Assembly (NCBI GenBank): GCA_024701455.1 | Contig: JABXYP010000001.1 | Coordinates: 3,724,001 to 3,788,000, forward strand | Direction: 5' to 3' | DNA: 64,000 nt | Origin: Bacillus sp. A301a_S52 | Lineage (GTDB): Bacteria > Bacillota > Bacilli > Bacillales > Salisediminibacteriaceae | Part shown: piece by piece, positions 27,025-36,065 of the stretch | Layout of the letters: each line of letters begins with the position of its first letter | Numbering within the stretch: position 1 is the first letter of the stretch | The notes under the pieces: model-generated | Seen by the model: the letters and a program-made list of their open reading frames with translations, nothing else | The model's database searches: none | Told to the model about the DNA's origin: nothing | Position numbers and translations under genes: made by a program

Positions 27025-27038
27025 TGTTAACGCTTACA
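27025..27038 (-). promoter_or_regulatory. cre site upstream of aldouronate operon
   Basis: On the minus strand TGTAAGCGTTAACA matches the CcpA consensus TGWAANCGNTNWCA at every position, about 80 bases before the binding-protein start, with TTGTAC just upstream as a weak -35. Glucose repression of the operon is implied. Confidence 0.75.
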
Positions 27039-27145
27039 TTTCTTGTACAAAAAAAAGCTTTACTAAACGGCCTAACATCTACCATGACACGCCTTCGAAA
27101 TTACAGCTTTTGAAGAAAAATCATTATATTTAAGTTTATTAGTCT

Positions 27146-27161
27146 AACTAATATATTAGTT
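27146..27161. promoter_or_regulatory. 16-bp perfect palindrome, candidate operator
   Basis: AACTAATATATTAGTT is self-complementary and its AACTAA half matches part of the xylA operator half-site AACTAAGT. It lies between the divergent aldouronate operon and the YesL-like gene, so XylR or a local regulator could act on both. The remainder of 26947-27335 is AT-rich promoter sequence. Confidence 0.4.
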
Positions 27162-27335
27162 TATCAAAAGTTCATTCACAAAACAATGTTTTTTTAGTTA
27201 TTAATTCTTCAAATTCCTAAATAATCCAAAAATAAGTTTAAATATGCTTAATATTCTTTAATTAATTATAAAATCCCGCTTTATTTTAGTGTAAAATAGA
27301 CAGTTAGATAGAACTTAATTAAAGGAGTGAACTAA

Positions 27336-27965
27336 ATGATTAATAGAGGGGTGTTAAAAGTCACCTATGAGATAATGGTGTTCATTACACGTATGGCTTA
27401 CCTTAATATCCTGTGGCTTTTATTTACATTGGTTGGAGGGATTTTGGCAGGACTAGCTCCAGCGACAGCCGCCATTTTCTCTGTGATGCATCTATGGATT
27501 CAAGGTAAAGAGCCCTCCATCTTCAAAACGTTTTGGCTTAGTTACAAACAGTACTTTTTAAAAGCTAACCTGCTTTTGATTCCTTTATTCATCATTAGTA
27601 ATCTGCTGTACATAGATTTTAAATACTTAACAGTTATAGACGGTACATTTTATTATGTCATGCTCTTTACGTTTATCAACGCTTCGCTACTATTTTTCAT
27701 TCTTTCAATCTACCTTTTTCCCACTCTTATTCTTTTCAACCAACCTATTATCAAAACTTATAAAACAGCGTTGTTTATTGGGCTAGCTAAACCGTTACAT
27801 ACATTAGCCTTAGCTATTGTTTTGTACAGCATTTTAAGAATTGTCCTTTTAATTCCAGGCCTTATCCCCCTTTTCCCTGTAGCATTGTTTTCATACACAT
27901 CAATGGCTATAGCTCTTCTAGCTTACAAAAAAGTCATTAACCATGAGCAACAATCTGTTAATTAA
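27336..27965 (+). CDS. YesL/DUF624 family membrane protein, copy 1
   Basis: 209 residues, an integral membrane protein with about five hydrophobic segments. The start (MAYLNILWLLFTLVGGILAGLAPATAAIF) is diagnostic for the DUF624/YesL family, which accompanies YesMN two-component systems and oligosaccharide importers in Bacilli. Its biochemical role is not known. SD AAAGGAG before ATG. It is transcribed away from the aldouronate operon, and a second copy occurs at 37698-38315. Confidence 0.85.
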   Translation: MINRGVLKVTYEIMVFITRMAYLNILWLLFTLVGGILAGLAPATAAIFSVMHLWIQGKEPSIFKTFWLSYKQYFLKANLLLIPLFIISNLLYIDFKYLTVIDGTFYYVMLFTFINASLLFFILSIYLFPTLILFNQPIIKTYKTALFIGLAKPLHTLALAIVLYSILRIVLLIPGLIPLFPVALFSYTSMAIALLAYKKVINHEQQSVN

Positions 27966-28099
27966 AACACTATTACATACTTATTATTACTCAACCTGTC
28001 GCATCACGAAGCTCCTTTGCCGCTCTTTAGTGGCACTTGTGCTAGTCATATGATGCTTCTCTATAAAGTTATAAGGCATTTAAGAAGGAAGGAAGACTA

Positions 28100-28237
28100 T
28101 AAAACGAACCTTCAATCAGTGGGTGTTTTCGCTTGGTTGTTGAGTGAATCATGACATTAGCGGCCGTTAGCTCCCTCTTAAATAGACCTCTCCTCCCTAT
28201 TTTGAGTCGGGAACTTTATGGTCGTATATCTGTAATG
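28100..28237 (+). repeat. Dispersed intergenic repeat, copy 5
   Basis: AAAACGAACCTTCAATCAGTGGG starts the copy; TGAGTGAATCATGACATTAG, CGGCCGTTAGCTCCC, CTCCCTATTTTGAGTCGGGA and the end TATATCTGTAATGA follow. Part of the first hairpin is deleted. It lies just upstream of the GH39 promoter. Bases 27966-28099 show nothing else. Confidence 0.75.
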
Positions 28238-28239
28238 AA

Positions 28240-28254
28240 TGAAAACGCTTGACA
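28240..28254 (+). promoter_or_regulatory. GH39 promoter -35 with partial cre
   Basis: TTGACA (28249-28254) is a consensus -35 overlapped by TGAAAACGCTTGAC (28240-28253), a cre-like sequence with mismatches in its last three bases. No strong -10 was found at 17 bases. Confidence 0.4.
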
Positions 28255-28326
28255 AAAAAATGAATCTCATTTAAGTTGTAGGAAAGTTTATTGATTGAAC
28301 TTTCATTTAGAATGAAGGAGGGCATT

Positions 28327-29832
28327 ATGGAGAAAATAACGATCTCTAGAGAAAACGCTATCCCCTTTAATAAACATTGGAAAAAATGTATTGGTACCGG
28401 TCGACTAGGCTTAGCCTTACAAAAGGAGTACGTTGATCACCTTGAACGTCTACAACAAGATATCGCATTTGACTATATTAGAGGACATGGACTCTTTCAT
28501 GAAGACATCGGCATTTATAAAGAAATAGACGTAGATGGCACTCTTACTCCATTTTACAACTTCACATATATTGATAGAATATTCGATACCTTTCTTCAAA
28601 ATAACTTGCGGCCATTTGTGGAGTTGGGCTTTATGCCTAAAAAACTTGCTTCCGGTACCCAAACTATCTTTTATTGGGAAGGCAATGTAACCCCTCCGGC
28701 TGATGAAAAGAAATGGGAAAAGCTCATTTATCATACAGTAACTCATTTTGTAGAAAGATACGGGATTGAAGAAGTTTTACAGTGGCCGTTTGAAGTATGG
28801 AATGAACCTAACCTGTCTAACTTTTGGGAGAATGCTGATAAGCAAGCCTATTTTCAACTTTACAAAATCACAGCAAATACAATTAAATCTATTCATCCTG
28901 ATATAAATGTTGGGGGCCCGGCTATTTGTGGTGGCAGTGATGAATGGATAACTGATTTTCTTCATTTTTGCCACAAAGAACAAGTACCTGTTGATTTTAT
29001 TAGTCGACATGTCTATACCTCTAAGCCTCCAAAGAAAAAAACACCTGACTATTATTATCAAGACTTGGCCGAACCTAACGACATGCTTTCTCAACTTACT
29101 AGCGTTAAAAAATTAATACATGACACACCTTATCCTGACCTTCCATTTCATATTACCGAATACAATACGTCTTATAGCCCAATCAACCCTATTCATGATA
29201 CGAATTATAATGCTGCGTACCTAGGCAAAATCTTAAGTCATGCCGGAGACATTGTATCTTCTTTTTCCTATTGGACATTTAGTGACGTTTTTGAAGAGTT
29301 TGATATTCCACGTGCCCCTTTCCATGGAGGCTTCGGGTTAATGGCACTACATTCTATTCGCAAACCAACCTATCACTTATTTTCATTTTTTAATAAACTA
29401 GGTGACTCGTGTCTTTATAAAGACGATACAATGATCGTCACTAAGCATCAAGATAATACCATTTCCATTGTGGCTTGGAATTTAATTCATGCCAAAGGTG
29501 AAGGTCATGACAAAACAATGACGCTCTCTATTCCATTTCCTTCTGATGACGTCTTTTTGTACAGAGAGATCACTAACGAAGATCATGCAAATCCTTGGGG
29601 TGTTTGGAAACAGATGGGGAGACCACGATTTCCATCAAAAGAACAAATAACCCTATTAAAATCTTGTGACTCTCCTTTCGTTCAAACAGATAAACTGATG
29701 ACAGAAAACAAGATTCTAACTTATCAATTGACGATGTCAAAAAATGAAGTTACTTTCCTACACTTTTCACACATAATAGATGAGAGCAACACCTACATCG
29801 GACTTGACGACAATCTGCTCACTTCTTATTAA
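28327..29832 (+). CDS. GH39 beta-xylosidase
   Basis: 501 residues, the standard size of family 39 beta-xylosidases, which release xylose from the non-reducing end of xylo-oligosaccharides with retention. With the start I choose, the acid/base Glu160 (PFEVWNEPNL) and the nucleophile Glu278 (FHITEYNTSYS) take the same numbers as in the Geobacillus XynB1 enzyme. That supports the ATG at 28327, which has AAGGAGGGC upstream, over the longer frame from 28291. No signal peptide, so intracellular. Followed by a small hairpin (29845-29860) and then the two-component genes. Confidence 0.94.
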   Translation: MEKITISRENAIPFNKHWKKCIGTGRLGLALQKEYVDHLERLQQDIAFDYIRGHGLFHEDIGIYKEIDVDGTLTPFYNFTYIDRIFDTFLQNNLRPFVELGFMPKKLASGTQTIFYWEGNVTPPADEKKWEKLIYHTVTHFVERYGIEEVLQWPFEVWNEPNLSNFWENADKQAYFQLYKITANTIKSIHPDINVGGPAICGGSDEWITDFLHFCHKEQVPVDFISRHVYTSKPPKKKTPDYYYQDLAEPNDMLSQLTSVKKLIHDTPYPDLPFHITEYNTSYSPINPIHDTNYNAAYLGKILSHAGDIVSSFSYWTFSDVFEEFDIPRAPFHGGFGLMALHSIRKPTYHLFSFFNKLGDSCLYKDDTMIVTKHQDNTISIVAWNLIHAKGEGHDKTMTLSIPFPSDDVFLYREITNEDHANPWGVWKQMGRPRFPSKEQITLLKSCDSPFVQTDKLMTENKILTYQLTMSKNEVTFLHFSHIIDESNTYIGLDDNLLTSY

Positions 29833-29844
29833 AAATAGGAAAAA

Positions 29845-29867
29845 CTCGTTTACAAACGAGCTCCTTT
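29845..29867 (+). terminator. Weak terminator or processing hairpin after GH39 gene
   Basis: CTCGTT (29845-29850) pairs with AACGAG (29855-29860), followed by CTCCTTTTG. A short stem, so partial read-through into the kinase gene is likely. Confidence 0.4.
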
Positions 29868-29917
29868 TGATTTTATGGTTTACTAAAATTACATGAAAAA
29901 GTAAAGGGAGACTAGCA

Positions 29918-31675
29918 TTGCTCAAACAACGACTATTAAAATCAAATACATTGAGAAATCAAATTCTTTTTATATTTACTGGCACCATGACAATCATTCT
30001 TTTACTCGTTGGTATAATCACGTTCAATCTGGTCATAGATATTTTAAAAAACAATGCTGAAAGTCAAATCGAACATACTGCTAACGAGACACTAGCAAGA
30101 ATCGATTCGCAATTTGAGGCCATTGATATGATAACAAGTCAGATCGCGACTAATCCTTCCGTTCAGCAATTACTCGTTGATCAGTCTAATAGGCAATTTA
30201 CCGCTTTCGAAGAACGACAATCAATGAATCATATTATTAACAGCTATCTGGCGTATACAAATGGGATCGTCTCCTTTGAATTATACTTTACTGATTACCG
30301 ACGACTTTTTCCTTTAAATGAACAGCCATTATATGAAAGGCTAGACTCAGCTAAAATTCAGTTGGCAGAGGATGAGAAAGGTAAAATGGTATGGGGTGGA
30401 GCAGATCCACAAGATGAGGAAGCTTTTGTAACGATTAAGCTAATTAACCTTCTAGATGATAACTTCTCTCACGGCGGCTATTTATTAACTAAGATTGACA
30501 CTCATTTCTTTGAATTTAGAAGTGAGTATGCGCAGATCGATATGGAGACAGATTATGGACTATTAGTTGACAACAATGAAAAGCTAATTACAACAAACCT
30601 TCCGGAAGGCTTAATGTCAGAAGTAGAGTTAAATACGAATTCCCAAGTCGTCACTTTACAAGGAAACGATTATGTTAGAGTTCGTGTTTTTTCTGATACT
30701 ACAGGCTGGTCATTCATTATGCTTAAGCCTGTTAATACGCTAGTAACTGGTCTGTCTGGTATTGGAACCGCTATTTTCATAGCTGGGACCATCGGTTTCA
30801 TCTTGTTTAGCATCGTCTCCTATTTTCTATCAACATTCTTAACTAAACCGATTCATCGTTTAACACAAGCGATGCGCTTTGGAAAACTTGGTGCCCTAAA
30901 AGAAAGTCCGCCAATTATTTCTACGAACGAGATGATTGAGCTCAATAATACGTATAATCAGATGGTCGAAACGACGAACTATTTAATTAATGTCGTTTAT
31001 GAAAAAGAACTGACACGCCATCGTGCTGAATTAAAAGCGCTTCAAGCACAAATTAACCCTCACTTTTTATTCAATACTTTGGAAGCGCTTTATTGGACAT
31101 TGGAAGAGAAAGATGAAGAGGCTTCAACTATGATTCTAACAATGGCACAGCTCTTTAGATACACGATTAGTGATATTCAACGTGAAGACTGGGTGACGAT
31201 CGAGGAGGAAATCGATCATATTCAACGTTATTTAGATATAATGAAGTTACGTTTTACCGATCGTCTCACATGGGGCATTTATATTGATCGCAGCCTTTTG
31301 TCATCTATGATACCTAAATTATTAATTCAGCCATTAGTGGAGAATGCCATCGTTCACGGTATAGGTAATCAGGTCGTTCCTGGGAAAGTCACCGTATCAG
31401 TAACCGATCAAAATAGTGATGTAAAGATAAGGGTCCATGACGATGGCAGCGGTATGGATACTGTCATATTAGAAAAATTAAAGCATTCTATGAAAGTAAA
31501 CTTTCCAATAACTTCTGAAGGAACTGGCTTGGCTATTGGCAATATATCGAAGCGATTGAAGCTCACATACCCTGATGATGCAACCACCTGTATGACTATA
31601 GAAAGTGAGCTCAATAAAGGAACAACTGTCACGATCATCATCCCTAAAAAAGGAGGTAATGCCAGTGAAGACTAA
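29918..31675 (+). CDS. YesM-type sensor histidine kinase
   Basis: 585 residues. A first membrane helix (about 20-42) and a second (about 283-306) enclose a roughly 240-residue extracellular sensor domain. A HAMP-like segment (SYFLSTFLTKPIHRLTQAMR) follows, then the LytS/YesM-type kinase motif LKALQAQINPHFLFNTLEALYW containing the phospho-accepting His, and an HATPase domain with LVENAIVHG and HDDGSGMD. It probably senses xylo-oligosaccharides, perhaps through a binding protein. The start codon is TTG with GGGAG upstream. It overlaps the response regulator by 11 bases. Confidence 0.92.
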   Translation: MLKQRLLKSNTLRNQILFIFTGTMTIILLLVGIITFNLVIDILKNNAESQIEHTANETLARIDSQFEAIDMITSQIATNPSVQQLLVDQSNRQFTAFEERQSMNHIINSYLAYTNGIVSFELYFTDYRRLFPLNEQPLYERLDSAKIQLAEDEKGKMVWGGADPQDEEAFVTIKLINLLDDNFSHGGYLLTKIDTHFFEFRSEYAQIDMETDYGLLVDNNEKLITTNLPEGLMSEVELNTNSQVVTLQGNDYVRVRVFSDTTGWSFIMLKPVNTLVTGLSGIGTAIFIAGTIGFILFSIVSYFLSTFLTKPIHRLTQAMRFGKLGALKESPPIISTNEMIELNNTYNQMVETTNYLINVVYEKELTRHRAELKALQAQINPHFLFNTLEALYWTLEEKDEEASTMILTMAQLFRYTISDIQREDWVTIEEEIDHIQRYLDIMKLRFTDRLTWGIYIDRSLLSSMIPKLLIQPLVENAIVHGIGNQVVPGKVTVSVTDQNSDVKIRVHDDGSGMDTVILEKLKHSMKVNFPITSEGTGLAIGNISKRLKLTYPDDATTCMTIESELNKGTTVTIIIPKKGGNASED

Positions 31676-32471
31676 ACATATTTTGATCGTTGACGATGAG
31701 CCTCGTTCACGTAACGGTATAAAACGCACACTCGAAGCATGGTCAGACGCTTTCCTAGCCATTCACACCGCGGCCAGTGCTTATGAGGCGTTTAACGTTG
31801 CTGAGGAAGAAATGATCGACTTGCTCATAACAGATATACGAATGCCTGAGATGTCTGGATTATGTTTGATAGAAAAGCTTCAAGAAAAAAAGCACTCTCC
31901 TGAATGTATTGTCATCTCAGCTTACTCTGAGTTTAATTATGCTCATCATGCCTTAGAGTTAGGGGTATTCACATACTTGCTCAAGCCTGTTCAAAAACAG
32001 AAACTACTCGAAGCTGTCACGAAAGCTTTAAAACTGAGAGCTGAAAAAACGCGTCTTGATCATGTGGAAAAAGTATTTGATACTAAACTTGCTGATGTTA
32101 ACCATGTCTCTGATGTTTTACCAACATCAGTACGTCAAGCACTTGCTCACATTGACCAGCATTATCAAAGTAAAATAGGGATTAGAGAAGTGGCCAAAGC
32201 TGTTCACTTAAATCCTAATTATTTAAGTGTGCTCTTTAAAGAGCATCTTGGCATCACCTTTAGTGACTATGTAACACGCCGTAGACTCCAACACGCTAAA
32301 CACCTACTTTTATCTAGTAATCTTCCTGTAGCAGTTATTGCAGAACAAGCAGGCTACCAGACAGCTAAATATTTCATTAAACTATTTAAGGACAATGAAG
32401 GTATCACACCCAGTCAATATCGAAAATATTGTCCCGGTCAAGCTAAAGAGAGATGTGATAGCTCCCATTGA
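31665..32471 (+). CDS. YesN-type AraC-family response regulator
   Basis: About 268 residues. Receiver domain 1-120 with HILIVDDEPRSR, the phospho-acceptor Asp in LLITDIRMPEMSG, and the Lys in YLLKPVQK; the C-terminal AraC HTH (about 155-255) has LNPNYLSVLFKEHLGITFSDYV and PSQYRKY. I choose GTG (MKTKHILIVDD) eight bases after AAGGAGGT; the frame extends upstream to 31605 but would lack an SD and overlap the kinase gene more. Likely activates the downstream importer operon at 32674-38315 in response to xylo-oligosaccharides. Confidence 0.92.
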   Translation: MKTKHILIVDDEPRSRNGIKRTLEAWSDAFLAIHTAASAYEAFNVAEEEMIDLLITDIRMPEMSGLCLIEKLQEKKHSPECIVISAYSEFNYAHHALELGVFTYLLKPVQKQKLLEAVTKALKLRAEKTRLDHVEKVFDTKLADVNHVSDVLPTSVRQALAHIDQHYQSKIGIREVAKAVHLNPNYLSVLFKEHLGITFSDYVTRRRLQHAKHLLLSSNLPVAVIAEQAGYQTAKYFIKLFKDNEGITPSQYRKYCPGQAKERCDSSH

Positions 32472-32673
32472 AATACATCCATTCAAAAGTAGAATCTAAA
32501 AGTTATACAAAACTTATGAATCCTTTGTCTAATTAACGTGTAACAGTTGTTTAAAGGTATTATCCTTTCTCCAATAATAATGGTATTTTCCCTAATCGTT
32601 GTGACCTTATCTTCATTGTAACCCGTTGCTATACTTATTGATGAAATAAATAACTTTTCAAGGGGGAAAGTAC

Positions 32674-34002
32674 ATGAAAAAGAAATCGCTTACAATTATG
32701 ACGTCTCTATTACTTGCTTCTTTAGTCGTACTATCAGCGTGTGGATCGGAAAACGACACGACATCAGGTGCAAATACAAACAATTCCGGCGGTACAGAAG
32801 AAAATGTGACAATCGAATTTATGCATTTATGGCCTCAAGGAAGTTCTGCTGATCATAACCGTATTGTTAATCAAATTATTGATGAGTTTGAAACTAATCA
32901 TCCTCATGTCACCATTGAGTTGGAAGTACTAGAAAACGAGCAATATAAAAATAAACTTCAAGTTATCTCATCCTCAAACCAACTGCCCGATGTTGGCATG
33001 ACGTGGCCAGCAGGATTTTTAGAACCGTATGTGAATGGTGAATTATTCGCGCCTCTTGACACAATTCTTGATGACGGGTTAAGAGATGAGTTCGTTGCCG
33101 GGACTGTTGAAGCTTATGAGATGAATGGTAACGCTTACGCACTACCTTTAGAATTAAATATCGCGCCTGTTTTTTATAACAAAGCAATTTTTGAAGAGAA
33201 TGGGGTAGAGGTTCCTGAAACTTATGAGGAGTTTTTAGACGTAATCGATACGCTCGTGGATAACGGTGTCACCCCTATAGCATTAGGAAATCGCGACCGG
33301 TGGACGGGATCGCTTTGGTATATGTATTTAGCAGATAGAATCGGAGGCTCTGATGCTTTAAACTCTGCCATTGACCGCAGTGGAGAATTTACTGATGAAA
33401 GACTAATAGATGCAGCTGATAAAATTCAAGAAATGGTTGCCCATGATGCTTTTGTAGCTGGCTATAATGGGCTATCTGATCAAGAAGCCAAATCTGAGTT
33501 TATGAATAACAATGCGGCTATGTATTTAATTGGCTCTTGGGATCTCCCAAACTTCACAACGAATGAAGAGGTGCCACAAGATTTTCGTGAGAATGTTGGC
33601 TTCTTTAAGTTTCCAGAAGTAGAAGGTGGAGAGGGTGACATCAATAGTTGGGTTGGTGGTGCTGGTGTAGGCCTTTTCGTGGCTGAAAACTCGGACGTAA
33701 AAGAAGAAGCAAAGGAATTTGTCAGCTACTTTATTCAAGAGTGGGGAAAACATTCAGTAGAAGATGCTGGCGTAATCCCTGGAACTCAAGTGAATACCGA
33801 TGAAGTGGACCTGCCAGATTTATTCATCGACGTACTTGATGAATTAAATAACGCTTCTAATATTACGCTATTTGCCGACGTGCAAATGAGCGCTGGTGTG
33901 GCAGAAACACACCTTAATATGATTCAGTCACTATTTGGCAATGACGTGAACCCTGAGGAGTTTGCGGAAGCGCACGAACAGGCTCTCTCTGAAGAAGACT
34001 AA
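32674..34002 (+). CDS. ABC transporter sugar-binding lipoprotein (xylo-oligosaccharide)
   Basis: 442 residues, family 1 solute-binding protein. Signal and lipobox LLLASLVVLSAC give a lipid-modified Cys at about 23, followed by an Asn/Thr/Gly-rich linker. Then VTIEFMHLWPQGSSADHNR and the DVGMTWPAGF region typify CUT1 oligosaccharide receptors. SD AAGGGGGAAAG before ATG. It heads the importer operon, and a hairpin (34017-34048) after it should allow more binding protein than permease to be made. The xylo-oligosaccharide ligand is inferred from the GH39 and GH43 neighbours. Confidence 0.88.
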   Translation: MKKKSLTIMTSLLLASLVVLSACGSENDTTSGANTNNSGGTEENVTIEFMHLWPQGSSADHNRIVNQIIDEFETNHPHVTIELEVLENEQYKNKLQVISSSNQLPDVGMTWPAGFLEPYVNGELFAPLDTILDDGLRDEFVAGTVEAYEMNGNAYALPLELNIAPVFYNKAIFEENGVEVPETYEEFLDVIDTLVDNGVTPIALGNRDRWTGSLWYMYLADRIGGSDALNSAIDRSGEFTDERLIDAADKIQEMVAHDAFVAGYNGLSDQEAKSEFMNNNAAMYLIGSWDLPNFTTNEEVPQDFRENVGFFKFPEVEGGEGDINSWVGGAGVGLFVAENSDVKEEAKEFVSYFIQEWGKHSVEDAGVIPGTQVNTDEVDLPDLFIDVLDELNNASNITLFADVQMSAGVAETHLNMIQSLFGNDVNPEEFAEAHEQALSEED

Positions 34003-34016
34003 CTTTTAGAAACGGA

Positions 34017-34048
34017 GGGGCATATCGTCATCTATGATATGCCCTTTT
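34017..34048 (+). terminator. Intra-operon terminator after binding-protein gene
   Basis: GGGCATATC (34018-34026) pairs with GATATGCCC (34036-34044), followed by TTTT. Probably a partial terminator that sets the binding protein to permease ratio. Confidence 0.65.
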
Positions 34049-34131
34049 ATCACAGATAAGCGTCCTGATTCACTCAACTACCAATCAGTGGGAGAAGAAC
34101 GAAAACTCCCACTGATTGAAGGGCGTTTTAC
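34046..34131 (-). repeat. Dispersed intergenic repeat, copy 6 (inverted, internally deleted)
   Basis: On the minus strand it reads AAAACGCCCTTCAATCAGTG, a perfect 14-bp hairpin (TCAATCAGTGGGAG with its complement), AGTTGAGTGAATCAGGA, and directly CGCTTATCTGTGATAAAA. The middle 60-70 bases of the element are missing. It sits inside the importer operon, on the heels of the intra-operon terminator. Confidence 0.8.
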
Positions 34132-34161
34132 ATGGTTCACTGATTTGAAAGGGGAGTCCTT

Positions 34162-35043
34162 ATGAATAAAATCATGTCAGACAAAAAAATCATTGCTCTT
34201 TATACTCTACCAGCTTTGATTCTCTTACTTGTACTCATTTATGTTCCAATTGTATTAACGGGCTATTACGGGTTAATGGATTGGGATGGGATTGGCCCTA
34301 TGACATTTATCGGCTTGGATAATTATAAGGCGTTAATTTCCGACAACCTTTTCTGGAATAGTGCTTATCATTCATTATTACTTGCTATCTTTTCTGTCTT
34401 GAGTTTAATCATTTACTTAGCAATCTCACTCGTACTCGCTTCCCAAATAAAAGGGGCCGATGTATTCAGAAAAATATATTTAATTCCAATGCTCTTGTCT
34501 TCAGTGGCGATCGCCCAGCTTTGGATGCGAATTTATCATCCTTCTAACGGTGTCATGAATCGTTTTTTAACCAGTATCGGTATAGAAAATCCACCCTTAT
34601 GGTTATCAGATACAAGCCTTGTTCTTTTTGCTATTTTCGTCCCGATATTATGGCAATATGCTGGTTTTTACATCATTATCTATTATGCTGCATTACGGAA
34701 TATACCTAATGAATTAGTCGAAGCTGCCCGCATTGACGGCGCTACACCTTTCCAGATTGCTTTTAAAATAAAGCTCCCTCTCATTTCTGGCGTTATTAAA
34801 GTGACCATTGTTCTCGCTGTTATCGGCTCATTAAAGTATTTTGATCTTATTTACGTGATGACAGACGGTGGACCGAATGGCGCAAGTGAAGTGATGGCTT
34901 CATACATGTATAAACTAGCTTTTCGAACAAACGACTTCGGTTATGGGAGTGCAATCGGCTTTTTCTTATTAATTCTTATCTTACTTGTGACTTACTTGAT
35001 CAGGAAGCTTACCACTTCTCGTGAAGATAATGTCCAATACTAG
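34162..35043 (+). CDS. ABC transporter permease, MalF/UgpA type (xylo-oligosaccharide)
   Basis: 293 residues with six membrane segments, the first at IALYTLPALILLLVLIYVPIV. EAA loop EAARIDGATPFQIAFKIKLP at about 190. ATG has AAAGGGGAG upstream. It follows the binding protein after a 159-base spacer filled by a hairpin and an inverted repeat copy, and is followed by its partner permease after 17 bases. Confidence 0.9.
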   Translation: MNKIMSDKKIIALYTLPALILLLVLIYVPIVLTGYYGLMDWDGIGPMTFIGLDNYKALISDNLFWNSAYHSLLLAIFSVLSLIIYLAISLVLASQIKGADVFRKIYLIPMLLSSVAIAQLWMRIYHPSNGVMNRFLTSIGIENPPLWLSDTSLVLFAIFVPILWQYAGFYIIIYYAALRNIPNELVEAARIDGATPFQIAFKIKLPLISGVIKVTIVLAVIGSLKYFDLIYVMTDGGPNGASEVMASYMYKLAFRTNDFGYGSAIGFFLLILILLVTYLIRKLTTSREDNVQY

Positions 35044-35060
35044 AGGGGGAAAATTCAGAT

Positions 35061-35975
35061 ATGAAAGAGAAACTATCAGAAACTAGCGACTTAAATGTTT
35101 CTTCTACAAAGAAACTACCACCGTCTCCTACAGTCGCTCAGTCATCATTAAAACATAAGTTGTCACACAGCGTTCTCTATCTCATTCTCATCATCGTGGG
35201 CGTTGTTCAAATACTGCCTTTAGTATGGCTATTTCTTTTTTCTCTAAAGGACAACCAAGAAGTCTTCAACTTACCTCCCCTGGCATTGCCGAGCAGCCCT
35301 AAATGGGAGAATTACTTAAACGTATGGACAGAAGGAAATATTGGTGTTTATTTTTTAAATAGTGTTATTGTAACTGGATCTGCCGTTATATTAACAGTAC
35401 TGTTAGCCAGTTTTGTGACATTTGCCATTACACGGATGCATTGGAAATTAAACAAATTCGTTCTCGGACTCTTTATGGTCGGACTGATGATTCCTGTCCA
35501 TTCAACGCTTATTCCGCTCTTTAGTTTTTATTTAAATATCGGGTTAATGGATCATCCCTTAGCGATTATTTTAACTTACACAGCTTTCAATTTACCATTA
35601 ACCATCATGATCTTACTTGGGTTTTACTATACCCTGCCTAGAGAGTTAGAAGAGGCAGCTATCATGGACGGCTGTACAGTGCACCGCATGTTTTTTCAAA
35701 TTATCCTTCCCATGACAGCACCAGTGGTCGCAACGACAGCGATTATTAATATGATTTATAACTGGAATGAATTTGTCTTTGTCAATACGTTTATAAGCTC
35801 TGACAAATATAAGACACTTACAGTAGGTATCCAAAACTTTATAGGGCAGTACTCAACTGATTGGGGCGCAATTGGCGCCACCCTTGTGATTAGTATATTA
35901 CCGATTTTAATTGCCTTTGTTCTATTAAGTAACCGAATTGTTGAAGGAATAACGTCAGGCTCTGTCAAAGGATAA
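35061..35975 (+). CDS. ABC transporter permease, MalG type (xylo-oligosaccharide)
   Basis: 304 residues: a 38-residue polar N-terminus, six membrane segments, EAA loop EEAAIMDGCTVHRMFFQIILP, and the end RIVEGITSGSVKG usual for MalG-type subunits. SD GAGGGGG. Together with the preceding permease and the binding protein it forms an importer that must borrow an ATPase encoded elsewhere (MsmX type in Bacilli). Confidence 0.9.
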   Translation: MKEKLSETSDLNVSSTKKLPPSPTVAQSSLKHKLSHSVLYLILIIVGVVQILPLVWLFLFSLKDNQEVFNLPPLALPSSPKWENYLNVWTEGNIGVYFLNSVIVTGSAVILTVLLASFVTFAITRMHWKLNKFVLGLFMVGLMIPVHSTLIPLFSFYLNIGLMDHPLAIILTYTAFNLPLTIMILLGFYYTLPRELEEAAIMDGCTVHRMFFQIILPMTAPVVATTAIINMIYNWNEFVFVNTFISSDKYKTLTVGIQNFIGQYSTDWGAIGATLVISILPILIAFVLLSNRIVEGITSGSVKG

Positions 35976-36065
35976 TATTTGTATGGCGCTTTCATTAACA
36001 ACTTGTGTGTTATAGGGACTTTCCCTAATTCTAATCATAATTTCTTAATTAAGGAGCGATCGTTT

